Shown: positions 53,572 to 62,284, counted from the first letter of the stretch. The stretch: DNA of 64,000 nt from JADCCX01 sp031373545 (GCA_031373545.1 JANMMT010000010.1:14862-78861); one strand, 5' to 3'. Numbers and translations: made by a program. The notes: generated by a model from the letters alone, not told the origin.

Positions 53572-54657
53572 ATGCAAACGACGCCCCAGACCATGGCCGG
53601 CCACATGCGCAAATCCCGGCTGGGTCTTTATGTCCCTTTCGGCCTGTTGGCGCTGGTCATCCTTGGCTGGTCGGCGCTGTGGCTCTATGGCCGCCATCGC
53701 ACGGCGCAGGAGATGGACCTCTTCATGGCCCGCCAGGCGGGGTTGGGGCGGGTCTGGAATTGTCCGGATCGCAGCATCAGCGGCTATCCGTTTCGCATTG
53801 AAATTCGCTGTGCCAAGCCCACTTTTCAGCAGGTCGAAGAGGCTGGGCGCCTCCCGACCACCGGTTCGCTGGGCGCACTGACGGCCATCGCAACAACCGC
53901 TGGCGCACTCACCATGGGCCATGTGATTCTGGAGTTTGCCAGCCCGCTGCGCGTGGTGCGCGAAGGCGCGAGCGACATGACTGTGAACTGGGAAAGCGCC
54001 CGCTCCAGCGTCAGCGGATCGCTCAGCCGCCTCGACCGCGCCTCGCTGGAAGTCGTGAAGCCGGAGGTTATCGTCACGGCTGCAGGCTCCGAGGTGTTTC
54101 GTTCCAAGGCGGACAAGCTCGATTTGCACCTGCGCGAGGCTTCTGGCCAGCCTGCCGGCACGTTCGATGTGGCTTTGGCGCTGGTGAACTCCGCCACGCC
54201 TCTGCTGGATGGGTTGATGGGCAACGCCGATCCGTTCAACGCCAGTTTCGATGGACGGATCTTCGGCCTGACCACCATTGACCGGCGCGATTGGAAGGCA
54301 ACGCTCGACACATGGCGCACCACGGGCGGCGTGATGCGTGTGGAGCGGCTGGCGCTTGCCAAGGGTGTGCCGCGCGCTGAGGGCAAGGGCGAGTTGCGCC
54401 TGGACAGCGAGCGGCGCGTGGCGGGGCAGCTCGACGCCACATTCATCAACGCGGATGCGCTGCTGCGCCAGTTCGGCCTCAATGCGGTGGACAACCTTAT
54501 TGGTAATCTGTTGATGGGCAGCAGCGGTCGGCGCAATGAGCAACCTGGCGCGCCGCCGCGCGAGCGCAGCATGCGCCTGCCCATTACATTCGTCGAGGGG
54601 CGCGTGGCTGTGGGTCCGTTGCGGCTGCCGGGTGTGCGGCTGTTGCCGCTGTATTGA
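53572..54657 (+). CDS. DUF2125 family membrane-anchored protein
   Basis: A 361-residue protein has an N-terminal transmembrane anchor (LYVPFGLLALVILGWSALWLYG), then a beta-rich periplasmic domain: CPDRSISGYPFRIEIRCAKP, GHVILEFASPLRV and PITFVEGRVAVGPLRLPG. This is the DUF2125 pattern, common in Rhizobiales and of unknown function. The start at 53572 is the first ATG of a conserved N-terminus; the frame open further upstream runs antisense to chaC. A 227-bp AT-rich gap follows before the second TRAP operon. Confidence 0.85.
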   Translation: MQTTPQTMAGHMRKSRLGLYVPFGLLALVILGWSALWLYGRHRTAQEMDLFMARQAGLGRVWNCPDRSISGYPFRIEIRCAKPTFQQVEEAGRLPTTGSLGALTAIATTAGALTMGHVILEFASPLRVVREGASDMTVNWESARSSVSGSLSRLDRASLEVVKPEVIVTAAGSEVFRSKADKLDLHLREASGQPAGTFDVALALVNSATPLLDGLMGNADPFNASFDGRIFGLTTIDRRDWKATLDTWRTTGGVMRVERLALAKGVPRAEGKGELRLDSERRVAGQLDATFINADALLRQFGLNAVDNLIGNLLMGSSGRRNEQPGAPPRERSMRLPITFVEGRVAVGPLRLPGVRLLPLY

Positions 54658-54884
54658 CGGGAAAACGACAATTATGGGCGCATGAAGCACACGGCTCGTC
54701 CAACGCACACAGCACCGCTCAGCATTCGAATTATACACATTTAAATCGTTTTATAAATTCACAGAAATCCAATGGTGTTAACTTTCAAGGCAGGGCACTG
54801 AATCCCCTTGAAATGGAAAAAGACTAGGATAGTTTGATGACATCGGCCCGCAGAGGTCGAGTGATCCATGGGAGAGACAATTCA

Positions 54885-56003
54885 ATGACCACGCCCACGA
54901 AGTCAGTGCCGACATCCCGTCGCCGATTCATCACAGGTGCTGCGGGTGCAGGCGCCGCTGCTGCCGTGATGGCCCCCAACGTCGTGCGGGCGCAGGCCCC
55001 CGTCAAACTCAAGTTTCAGTCCACCTGGCCGAACCGCGACATTTTTCACGAGTTCGCCACGGATTTCGTGCGCCGTGTCAACGAGATGGGTTCGGGCCGT
55101 ATCGAGCTCGAGCTTCTGGCCGCCGGTGCTGTGGTGCCCGCCTTCCAGCTCATCGATGCCGTGCATGCGGGCGTGCTCGATGGCGGCCACGGCGTCTCTG
55201 CCTACTGGTACGGCAAAAACAAGGCCTTCTCTCTCTTCGGCACCGCCCCTGCCTTTGGCTGGCGTGCGGAACACATGCTGGGCTGGATCCGCTACGGCGG
55301 CGGCCAGGCCCTCTATGAAGAGCTCATCAATGACGTGATGAAGCTCAACGTGGTGGGGATGCTCTATGGCCCGATGCCGACGCAGCCCATGGGTTGGTTC
55401 AAGAAGGAGCTCAACACACCCGCCGATCTTCGCGGCCTGAAATACCGCACGGTTGGCCTCGCGGCGGACCTGATGCGCGAAATGGGCGTGGCCGTGACGA
55501 TCCTGCCCGGCGGGGAAATCGTGCCCGCCATCGACCGCGGGCTGATCGACGGTGCGGAGTTCAACAACCCGTCCTCCGATCTGAATCTCGGCTTCCCCGA
55601 TGTCTCGAAGCTCTACTATGTGCAGAGCTACCATCAGGCGCTGGAATCCTTCGAATTGCTCTTCAACAAGACCAAGTTCAATGCCCTGCCGAAGGAAGTG
55701 CAGTCGATCATCCGCACCGCATCCGATGCCTCGTCCGCCGACATGAGCTGGAAGGCGCAGGACCGCTATTCCAAGGACATCGAAGCGATCAAGGCGCGCG
55801 GCGTGCGTGTGATCAAGACGCCGGATGCCATTCTGCAAGGTCAGCTTGAGGCGTGGAAGAAGACCATAGCGAACCTCTCGGTGGACCCGTTCTTCAAAAA
55901 GGTCATCGAGAGCCAGCAGGCTTGGGCGAAGCGGGTAGTCGGCTTCCAGCTCGATTACGAGGTCAGCCAGCAGATGGCCTACGACGCCTTCTTCAAGGCC
56001 TGA
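54885..56003 (+). CDS. TRAP transporter solute-binding protein (TakP-like), system 2
   Basis: The 372-residue periplasmic protein has a Tat signal (SRRRFITGAAGAGAAAAV). The subfamily blocks GPMPTQPMGWFKKELNTPADLRGLKYRTVG and GGEIVPAIDRGLIDGAEFNNPSSDLNLGF resemble TakP, which binds 2-oxo acids with sodium in Rhodobacter. The ligand here is inferred to be an organic or oxo acid. GGGAGAG precedes the ATG at 54885. The AT-rich DNA at 54720-54830 probably holds the promoter. Confidence 0.9.
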   Translation: MTTPTKSVPTSRRRFITGAAGAGAAAAVMAPNVVRAQAPVKLKFQSTWPNRDIFHEFATDFVRRVNEMGSGRIELELLAAGAVVPAFQLIDAVHAGVLDGGHGVSAYWYGKNKAFSLFGTAPAFGWRAEHMLGWIRYGGGQALYEELINDVMKLNVVGMLYGPMPTQPMGWFKKELNTPADLRGLKYRTVGLAADLMREMGVAVTILPGGEIVPAIDRGLIDGAEFNNPSSDLNLGFPDVSKLYYVQSYHQALESFELLFNKTKFNALPKEVQSIIRTASDASSADMSWKAQDRYSKDIEAIKARGVRVIKTPDAILQGQLEAWKKTIANLSVDPFFKKVIESQQAWAKRVVGFQLDYEVSQQMAYDAFFKA

Positions 56004-56118
56004 TCCCAAGGTCGTATGAGATTGGACAGTCCGGGCCGTGGACATTCACGGTCCGGATACTTTAAAACAGAAATTGTTTGTGGTTCGCCCGTGCGTCGGG
56101 CTCAACAGGGGCGCGGGC

Positions 56119-56715
56119 ATGAATGCATTCGTCACAGCCGTTGACCAGCTCAACACCTGGATTGGCAAGTTCTTCGCTTGGAGCATCGTGCTGTTGACCC
56201 TTGCGGTCTGTTACGAGGTCTTCAGCCGTTATGTCATGGGCGCGCCGACCGACTGGGCCTTTGATGCCAGCTACATCCTCTACGGCACGCTGTTCATGAT
56301 GGCCGGAGCCTACACGCTCGCCCGCAACGGGCATGTGCGGGGCGATTTTCTCTATCGCCAATGGTCACCCACCCGCCAGGCGCGCACGGATCTGGCGTTG
56401 TACATCCTGTTCTTCTTTCCCGGCATACTGGCCTTGATCTATTCGGGCTGGGGCTTTGCCAAGCTGTCCTGGCTGCTCAACGAGCGTTCCTCGTTCAGCC
56501 CCAACGGGCCGATCATCTGGCCTTTCAAATTCCTCATTCCCGTCACCGGTGTGCTGATGCTGCTGCAAGGCATCGTCGAGTGCATCCGCTGCGTGCAGTG
56601 CCTGCAGACGGGTGCGTGGCCGCAGCGCATCAACGATGTGGAAGAGATGGAAAAACTCATTCTTGAAACAGCCGAAGCCGCCAAGATGCAGGCACAAGCA
56701 AAGGCGGGGGCCTGA
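56119..56715 (+). CDS. TRAP transporter small permease, system 2
   Basis: The 198-residue protein has four hydrophobic segments with the DctQ-type core VCYEVFSRYVMGAPTDWAFDASYILYG and NGHVRGDFLY. The C-terminus is a charged helix (DVEEMEKLILETAEAAKMQAQAK). The ATG at 56119 has AGGGG upstream; a longer frame to 56038 is not conserved. It ends 2 bp before the large permease gene. Confidence 0.9.
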   Translation: MNAFVTAVDQLNTWIGKFFAWSIVLLTLAVCYEVFSRYVMGAPTDWAFDASYILYGTLFMMAGAYTLARNGHVRGDFLYRQWSPTRQARTDLALYILFFFPGILALIYSGWGFAKLSWLLNERSSFSPNGPIIWPFKFLIPVTGVLMLLQGIVECIRCVQCLQTGAWPQRINDVEEMEKLILETAEAAKMQAQAKAGA

Positions 56716-56717
56716 CC

Positions 56718-58067
56718 ATGCTGGCAATCCTGACGTCCCAGCCCGCCATGGGCGTGCTCATGCTGCTGCTGTTCCTGGCCTTTCTGATGCTGGGCTTTCC
56801 CATCGCCTTTACGCTGATGGCGCTCGGCGTCGGCTTTGGCTACTACGCCATGGGGGACGCGATCTTTCAGCTCTTCGTGCAGCGCACCTATTCGACCATG
56901 GCGAACGACGTTCTGCTGTCGATCCCGCTGTTCCTGTTCATGGGCTATGTCATTGAGCGGGCGAATATTCTGGATCGCCTGTTCAATTCCATCCAGCTTG
57001 CCATGGGCTGGGTGCCCGGATCACTGGCCGTCGCCACGCTGATCACCTGCGCCATCTTCGCCACCGCCACCGGCATCGTCGGTGCCGTGGTGACGCTGAT
57101 GGGCCTGCTCGCCTTTCCGGCCATGCTGCGCGCGGGTTACGACACCAAGATCGCCGCGGGCGTGGTCTGTGCAGGCGGCTGTCTGGGCATTCTCATTCCG
57201 CCCTCCGTGATGCTGATTCTCTACGGCGCGACCGCAGGCGTCTCGGTGGTGAAACTCTATGCCGCCGCTTTCTTCCCCGGCCTGATGCTGGCAGGGCTCT
57301 ACATGCTCTATGTCATCATCCGCGCCATCATTGATCCTTCCCTTGCGCCCAAGCTCCCGGCGGAGCAGCGCAACGTGCCCATCAGCAGGATTGTGTGGTC
57401 GCTGGCGGTCAACTTCTTCCCTCTGTTCTTGATGATCGCCGGCGTGCTGGGCGCCATCGTCATGGGTCTTGCCACGCCGTCGGAGGCCGCGGCCGTGGGC
57501 TCCGCCGGTGCGGTGCTCCTTGCTGTGGCCTACCGGGTGGTGGGGGCCAACAATTTCGGTTTCCGCCAGGTGAAGGAATCGGTGTTTCTCACGGCGCGTG
57601 CGTCGGCCATGGTGTGCTGGCTTTTCGTGGGCTCAGCGGTCTTCTCGGCGGTCTTTGCCTATCTGGGTGGGCAGAAGGTGGTGGAGGATTTCATTCTCGC
57701 GCTCAACCTCAATGCCATCGGCTTTCTCATGCTGACGCAGGCCATCATCTTCGTTCTGGGTTGGCCGCTGGAATGGACCGAGATCATCGTGATCTTCCTG
57801 CCCATTTTCCTGCCGCTGCTTGATGATTTCAACGTGGATCCGATCTTCTTCGGCATTCTGGTGGCGCTCAACCTCCAGACTTCGTTCCTCTCGCCGCCGG
57901 TCGCCATGGCCCCGTTCTATCTCAAGGGGGTCGCGCCCGCGCATGTCACGATCGACGAGATATTCGCCGGTGTCATGCCGTTCCTCTGGATCGTGGTGGG
58001 CTCCATGGCGCTGCTCTACATCTTTCCCGAGATCGCGCTGTGGTTGCCGCGCAAGCTCTATGGCTGA
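56718..58067 (+). CDS. TRAP transporter large permease, system 2
   Basis: The 449-residue DctM-family permease has many hydrophobic segments and FATATGIVGAVVTLMG near residue 113. VVCAGGCLGILIPPSVMLILYGATAG lies near residue 150 and the terminal LNLQTSFLSPPVAMAPFYLKG near 383. This belongs to the branch annotated for mannitol/chloroaromatic-type TRAP systems, matching the TakP-like binding protein. It closes the second TRAP operon and is followed by the acpXL promoter. Confidence 0.92.
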   Translation: MLAILTSQPAMGVLMLLLFLAFLMLGFPIAFTLMALGVGFGYYAMGDAIFQLFVQRTYSTMANDVLLSIPLFLFMGYVIERANILDRLFNSIQLAMGWVPGSLAVATLITCAIFATATGIVGAVVTLMGLLAFPAMLRAGYDTKIAAGVVCAGGCLGILIPPSVMLILYGATAGVSVVKLYAAAFFPGLMLAGLYMLYVIIRAIIDPSLAPKLPAEQRNVPISRIVWSLAVNFFPLFLMIAGVLGAIVMGLATPSEAAAVGSAGAVLLAVAYRVVGANNFGFRQVKESVFLTARASAMVCWLFVGSAVFSAVFAYLGGQKVVEDFILALNLNAIGFLMLTQAIIFVLGWPLEWTEIIVIFLPIFLPLLDDFNVDPIFFGILVALNLQTSFLSPPVAMAPFYLKGVAPAHVTIDEIFAGVMPFLWIVVGSMALLYIFPEIALWLPRKLYG

Positions 58068-58097
58068 GGCCTTGTTCACTGCTCAAGCACCGCCCGG

Positions 58098-58126
58098 TTG
58101 GACAAACCGGGGCGCTTCTGTATAGG
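58098..58126 (+). promoter_or_regulatory. Sigma-70-type promoter of acpXL
   Basis: TTGGAC at 58098-58103 and TATAGG at 58121-58126 are separated by exactly 17 bases, close to the TTGACA/TATAAT consensus. The predicted start lies about 48 bp before the acpXL ATG. The -35 box is part of a 7-bp inverted repeat, CCCGGTT and AACCGGG (58093-58111), which may also serve as the terminator hairpin of the TRAP operon. Confidence 0.6.
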
Positions 58127-58180
58127 ACACGCTTGACCCAATTGCCGCGCGCACAGCGTTGTTTTAGAAGGAGCATTCCC

Positions 58181-58459
58181 ATGTCCACATTTGACACGGT
58201 GGCCGATATTATCGCCGACACAGCCGACATTTCCCGCGACAGCATCACACCCGAGGCCCATGCCATCAACGATCTGGGCATCGACAGCCTGGCGTTTCTC
58301 GACATCGCCTTTGCGGTGGACAAGAAGTTCGGAATCAAGATGCCGCTGGAGCAATGGACGCAGGAAGTGAACGAGGGCAAGACGCCGGCGGAAAACTACT
58401 TCGTGCTGAAGAACCTCTGCGCCCGCATCGATGAATTGGTGGCTGCCAAGGCAGCCTGA
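58181..58459 (+). CDS. acpXL: Acyl carrier protein AcpXL
   Basis: AcpXL is the special carrier for the C28-type very-long-chain hydroxy fatty acid of rhizobial lipid A. The 92-residue product has Ser36 in DLGIDSLAFLDIAFAVDKKFGIKMPLE for the phosphopantetheine arm. The diagnostic WTQEVNEGKTPAENYFVLKNLCARIDEL follows, matching rhizobial AcpXL closely and unlike housekeeping AcpP. AAGGAG lies before the ATG at 58181, and a longer frame upstream crosses the promoter. It leads the cluster, 6 bp before the dehydratase. Confidence 0.93.
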   Translation: MSTFDTVADIIADTADISRDSITPEAHAINDLGIDSLAFLDIAFAVDKKFGIKMPLEQWTQEVNEGKTPAENYFVLKNLCARIDELVAAKAA

Positions 58460-58465
58460 CCCGCC

Positions 58466-58984
58466 ATGCGGCTTGAATATTTCGAGATGATCGACACCGT
58501 CACGTCCTTTGACCGGGATGGCAAGGCGCTCACGGCCGAGGCACTCGTGCCCGACACCAGCCCCGTGTTCGAGGGGCATTTTCCTGGCCATCCGCTGGTG
58601 CCGGGCGTGCTGTTGACCGAGACCATGGCGCAGGCCTCCGGCTATCTCCTGCTGGCGCTCAACCGCCTCTCGCACATGCCATTCCTGATGGGCGTGGATG
58701 AGGCTCGTTTTCGCGCCTTTGTCACGCCCGCCCAGCGGCTCATCATCGAGGCCACCTTCGATCAGGATGGCTCGGGCTACGCCGCCACCAAGGCCAAGAT
58801 CCGCGTGGATGGCAAGCTCGTGGCCAGCGCTTCGTTGCGCTTTGCCCTACAGGCTTTTCCCGCTGACATGAAGACGCTGATGCAGCGCCAGATCACACGC
58901 ATCGGGCTTGGGCCTGAAATGGGGCGTGGCTCTGAAATGGGGTTTGGCTCTGAAAACAACCTTGGTTCTCCAACCCTGCCGTGA
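58466..58984 (+). CDS. fabZXL: 3-hydroxyacyl-ACP dehydratase of the AcpXL cluster
   Basis: A hot-dog-fold dehydratase of 172 residues, with catalytic His38 in FEGHFPGHPLVPGVLL and Glu52 in TETMAQASGY. It would remove water in each cycle of very-long-chain fatty acid elongation on AcpXL. The C-terminus is unusual: after residue about 150 it repeats a GxGxEM-like unit (GPEMGRGSEMGFGSENN) encoded by near-identical 18-bp DNA units. The tail looks like a recent tandem expansion. Confidence 0.9.
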   Translation: MRLEYFEMIDTVTSFDRDGKALTAEALVPDTSPVFEGHFPGHPLVPGVLLTETMAQASGYLLLALNRLSHMPFLMGVDEARFRAFVTPAQRLIIEATFDQDGSGYAATKAKIRVDGKLVASASLRFALQAFPADMKTLMQRQITRIGLGPEMGRGSEMGFGSENNLGSPTLP

Positions 58985-59029
58985 TACCCGGTCCGCACCT
59001 GTTTCAAGCTTGCGGTTTCCATTCATTCC

Positions 59030-60151
59030 ATGTCCCCACGTGACGTCCTTATAACCGGCATCGGCATTGTCACTTCGCTGGGTGAGGGTGTGGCGCCTCA
59101 CGTGGCTGCGCTCAGTGGCTTCACGCCCCATGTCGACACCACGACCTTCGCGCCCTATGCGGTGCATCCTGCCGTGGCCGTGGAACTTGACAAGCATGTT
59201 CCGAAAAAATCCGACCAGCGGCAGATGGAGGCCTGGCAGCGGCTGGGCACCTATGCGGCAGGAGCCGCGCTGGATGATGCAGGCCTCAAGGGGCAGAGCG
59301 AACTCCTGGCAAAAATGCACCTCATCGTCGCTTGTGGTGGCGGCGAGCGCGATTACGCCGTGGATGGGGCAATCCTCACGGGCCTGCGCACGGCGCACAA
59401 CCCCGGTGTCTATCTCAACGAGCGGTTGATGTCCGACATCCGGCCCACGCTGTTCCTGGCCCAACTCTCCAATCTCCTCGCGGGCAACATTTCCATCGTG
59501 CACGGCGTCATTGGTGGTTCGCGCACCTTCATGGGCGAAGAGCAATGCGGGGTGGATGCCCTGCGCGTGGCGGAGGCGCGCATCCGCTCGGGACAGACCG
59601 ATCTGTTCCTGGTCGGCGGCGCCACCAGTGCCGAACGCCCAGACCTGATTGTGACGTACGAGATGGGCGGAGCCGTCTGGCGCGATCCGGCGGTGTCGGT
59701 GACAAACCGCAACGGCGGCGGCTTCGTGCCGGGCAGCGCCGGCGTGTTTCTCGTGCTGGAATCCCGGACCCATGCCGAGGCACGGGGCGCGCGGGCTTAT
59801 GCGCGGCTCGCCCCTGTGCAGGCGGATTGGACCCGCCGCAATCCGGGCGATGCGGCCCGTGCGCTCACCTCCATGCTGAACACGGCAGGCCCGGCCCCCA
59901 CCATCATTTCCGGCAACACCGGCGCGGGCGCAGTTGCGGGCGAGGAGCAGGCCGTGCTGGCAACCTGCGCGCCGCAGGCCCGGGTCATTCTGTCGGGCGA
60001 CATGATCGGTCATTCAGTGGAAGCGCAGTTTCCCTACGGTGTGGCGCTTGCCGCCGCCGGGCTGCACGCGGGTGCTTTGCCGGGCGCGGCCCTGGTCACC
60101 AGCCTGGGCCACCACCGGGGCGAGGGCCTCGCAAAAGTGGAGAGGCTGTGA
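59030..60151 (+). CDS. fabF2XL: Beta-ketoacyl synthase-like subunit without catalytic Cys
   Basis: The 373-residue protein has a KAS fold (MSPRDVLITGIGIVTSLGEGV, then GATSAERPDL and SGDMIGHSVEAQFPYG). The active-site Cys of the usual TACSSG is missing, the region near residue 162 reading HGVIGGSRTFMG. The first catalytic His motif is also altered, to SGNTGAGAVAG. It is therefore probably a non-catalytic partner, like chain-length factors of polyketide synthases. It matches rhizobial FabF2XL in position. Its stop overlaps the next start by one base (TGATG). Confidence 0.88.
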   Translation: MSPRDVLITGIGIVTSLGEGVAPHVAALSGFTPHVDTTTFAPYAVHPAVAVELDKHVPKKSDQRQMEAWQRLGTYAAGAALDDAGLKGQSELLAKMHLIVACGGGERDYAVDGAILTGLRTAHNPGVYLNERLMSDIRPTLFLAQLSNLLAGNISIVHGVIGGSRTFMGEEQCGVDALRVAEARIRSGQTDLFLVGGATSAERPDLIVTYEMGGAVWRDPAVSVTNRNGGGFVPGSAGVFLVLESRTHAEARGARAYARLAPVQADWTRRNPGDAARALTSMLNTAGPAPTIISGNTGAGAVAGEEQAVLATCAPQARVILSGDMIGHSVEAQFPYGVALAAAGLHAGALPGAALVTSLGHHRGEGLAKVERL

Positions 60152-61428
60152 TGGGCGCGCGCACAATTGACAAGCAGGGCCGCCCGGTCGTGGCCGTGAC
60201 AGGTACAGGGGTCGTCACCTCGCTCGGCGTCGGCAAGGCCGAGAATTGGGCCAAGCTCACGGCGGGCCTCTCGGGCATTCACCGCATCACGCGCTTTCCC
60301 ACAGAGGGGCTGCGCACCACGATCGCGGGCACGGTCGATGATGTAGAGGTGCCTGCACCTTACTGTGCGCCCAACCTCAGCACGGCGCTGGCGCGGCTGG
60401 CCGCCGAGGAGGCCATCACCGAGTCAGGCATCGGCACGAAGGGGGATTTTCCCGGCCAGTTGTTCATCGCGGTCCCGCCGGTCGAGATGGAGTGGCCGCA
60501 GCGCCAGGAGTTGGCCAATGCGGGTGGCCACGGCGCTCTGACCTACACGGATGTGTTGGCAGGGGCGGCCACCGGGCGCTTCAAGGCCTATCACGACCTG
60601 TTCCTGTTTGGCACCGTGGCGGATCGCATCGCCGATGAGTTTGGCACGCGCGGCTCGCCCATTTCGCTCTCCACCGCCTGTTCCTCGGGTGCGACCGCCA
60701 TCCAGCTCGGCGTGGAAGCGATCCGCCGCGGTGAGACGGCGGCGGCGCTGTGCATCGGCACCGATGGCTCGGTGCATGCCGAAGCGCTCATCCGCTTCTC
60801 GCTGCTTTCGGCCCTGACGACACAGAACGATCCGCCCACCGGCGCGGCCAAACCCTTCTCCAAGAACCGCGATGGCTTCGTCATGGGCGAGGGCGCGGGC
60901 GCGCTGGTGCTGGAGGATTATGACGCCGCCGTGGCGCGTGGCGCGACCATTTTGGGCATTCTGGCCGGCGCGGGCGAGATGGGCGACGGCTTTCACCGCA
61001 CCCGCTCGTCTCCGGATGGCAAACCGATCATCGGCGCGATCAAGGCGGCACTGGATGACGCGGGCCTGCGCCCGGACCAGATCAGCACCATCAACGCCCA
61101 CGGGACATCGACGCCGGAAAATGACAAGATGGAAGCCATGGGCTGCATGGCCGTTTTTGGCGCAGACGTGCCGCCGATCACGTCCAACAAATCCATGGTG
61201 GGCCACACATTGACGGCGGCGGGGGCGGTGGAAGCGGTGTTCTCGCTGCTCACAATCCGCACCGGGCGCATTCCGCCCACCATCAATTTTCACATCCCCG
61301 ATCCGCTGATACCCGTCGATATCGTGGGCAACACCTACCGCGATGTCCCGGTCACCAGCGTGCTGTCCAACTCCTTCGGCTTTGGCGGGCAGAACACCTG
61401 TCTGGTGGTCACCGCCGAGCCTGTCTGA
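60151..61428 (+). CDS. fabF1XL: Beta-ketoacyl-ACP synthase of the AcpXL cluster
   Basis: The 425-residue condensing enzyme has the full catalytic set: Cys177 in STACSSGATA, His317 in NAHGTSTPEND, Lys347 in SNKSMVG and His352 in GHTLTAAG. It should elongate AcpXL-bound chains, paired with the Cys-less neighbour. The ATG at 60151 follows the TGATG junction; the frame open further upstream is a shadow over fabF2XL. In rhizobia an alcohol dehydrogenase and lpxXL usually follow; here a short-chain reductase does. Confidence 0.92.
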   Translation: MGARTIDKQGRPVVAVTGTGVVTSLGVGKAENWAKLTAGLSGIHRITRFPTEGLRTTIAGTVDDVEVPAPYCAPNLSTALARLAAEEAITESGIGTKGDFPGQLFIAVPPVEMEWPQRQELANAGGHGALTYTDVLAGAATGRFKAYHDLFLFGTVADRIADEFGTRGSPISLSTACSSGATAIQLGVEAIRRGETAAALCIGTDGSVHAEALIRFSLLSALTTQNDPPTGAAKPFSKNRDGFVMGEGAGALVLEDYDAAVARGATILGILAGAGEMGDGFHRTRSSPDGKPIIGAIKAALDDAGLRPDQISTINAHGTSTPENDKMEAMGCMAVFGADVPPITSNKSMVGHTLTAAGAVEAVFSLLTIRTGRIPPTINFHIPDPLIPVDIVGNTYRDVPVTSVLSNSFGFGGQNTCLVVTAEPV

Positions 61429-61440
61429 TTTTCCACAAGC

Positions 61441-61470
61441 CCTCATCCTGAGCCTGCCGAAGGATGAAGG
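61441..61470. repeat. Short inverted repeat related to the 50.6-kb copy
   Basis: CCTCATCCTGAGCCTGCCG runs into AGGATGAAGG, giving a CATCCT/AGGATG stem (61444-61466). It belongs to the same CTGAGC-GAAGGA repeat type as the copy at 50641-50670. It lies in the 66-bp gap between fabF1XL and the reductase gene, where it could alter transcript level between the two. Confidence 0.6.
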
Positions 61471-61494
61471 GGCCATCTGCACAAGAGGTTTTTC

Positions 61495-62244
61495 ATGACT
61501 GATACCAAGCGCATTCTCGTCACAGGCGGCGGCAAGGGCGTGGGCGCGGCCATCGTGCGCCAGCTTGTGTCCCAGGGCTTCGACGTTGATTTCACCTATC
61601 GCTCCTCCGGCGATCAGGCCAAGGCATTGGCAACCGAGCTCTCGATGGGCGGGCGCTCCGTTCAGGCGCTGAGCCTGGATTTGTCCATGGTGGAAGCGGT
61701 CGATGCCTTCGCCAAGGCCTGCGAGGGCACCGGCTACCACGGCTTCGTCCACAACGCGGGCCAGCCCTATGATGCGCTGACCATGATGATGGACCAGGCC
61801 AAGGGCGAAGCGGCCATGCAGGTGAATTTCTGGTCCTTCACGCGCATCGTGAAATCGCTCTCGCGCAACATGATTCGCACGCGCGCGGGCCGTGTGGTGG
61901 TCATCGGCTCGGTGACGGCTCTGCAGGCCAATGCGGGCAACGCGGCCTATGCGGCCTCCAAGGCGGCGCTGCTGGGCTATTGCCGCACGCTGGCCATCGA
62001 GACCGCCAAGCGCGGCGTCACCGTCAATTATGTGGCGCCCGGTTTCATCGCCACGGACATGATGTCGGCCTACGAGGCCTACCGCGAGAAGATGGAAAGC
62101 CAGATTCCCGCCGGGCGCTTTGCCAAGCCCGAAGAGATCGCCGCCGTCGTCGGCTTTCTGATGTCGGATGCCGCGGCTTATGTGACAGGCGCGGTGATTC
62201 CGGTGGACGGCGGCCTCACGGCCCAGATCGGCATTCACCGCTGA
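61495..62244 (+). CDS. Short-chain dehydrogenase, FabG-like
   Basis: The 249-residue Rossmann-fold reductase has TGGGKGVG at residues 10-17. The catalytic residues are Ser139, Tyr152 and Lys156 (SVTALQANAGNAAYAASKAALLG), and the C-terminus is PVDGGLTAQIGIH. The FabG-like shape suggests it reduces the 3-ketoacyl-AcpXL intermediates of the same cluster. It is the last gene of the unit. An LpxXL acyltransferase, usually encoded nearby in rhizobia, is not within the window. Confidence 0.85.
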   Translation: MTDTKRILVTGGGKGVGAAIVRQLVSQGFDVDFTYRSSGDQAKALATELSMGGRSVQALSLDLSMVEAVDAFAKACEGTGYHGFVHNAGQPYDALTMMMDQAKGEAAMQVNFWSFTRIVKSLSRNMIRTRAGRVVVIGSVTALQANAGNAAYAASKAALLGYCRTLAIETAKRGVTVNYVAPGFIATDMMSAYEAYREKMESQIPAGRFAKPEEIAAVVGFLMSDAAAYVTGAVIPVDGGLTAQIGIHR

Positions 62245-62257
62245 GAATCGCGGTGCC

Positions 62258-62284
62258 TTGACACAGAGCTTATTTTCCTATAAA
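62258..62284 (+). promoter_or_regulatory. Strong-looking promoter in the gene-free DNA after the acpXL cluster
   Basis: A consensus TTGACA at 62258-62263 and TATAAA at 62279-62284 are spaced by 15 bases, two short of the ideal. It lies 14 bp after the reductase stop codon. No forward reading frame starts downstream, and the next gene is on the other strand, so it probably drives a non-coding transcript. Confidence 0.5.

Noticed and set aside
52615..54738. Very long overlapping open frames on both strands (about 620 and 680 codons) across chaC and DUF2125
   Set aside because: Only the ChaC part on the minus strand and the DUF2125 part on the plus strand have family motifs. The rest is the mirror frame that GC-rich codon use leaves open.
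59332..61428. A 698-codon frame starting inside fabF2XL
   Set aside because: The first 270 codons are Arg/Gly-rich and out of frame with the KAS protein. The real gene starts at 60151 at a TGATG junction.
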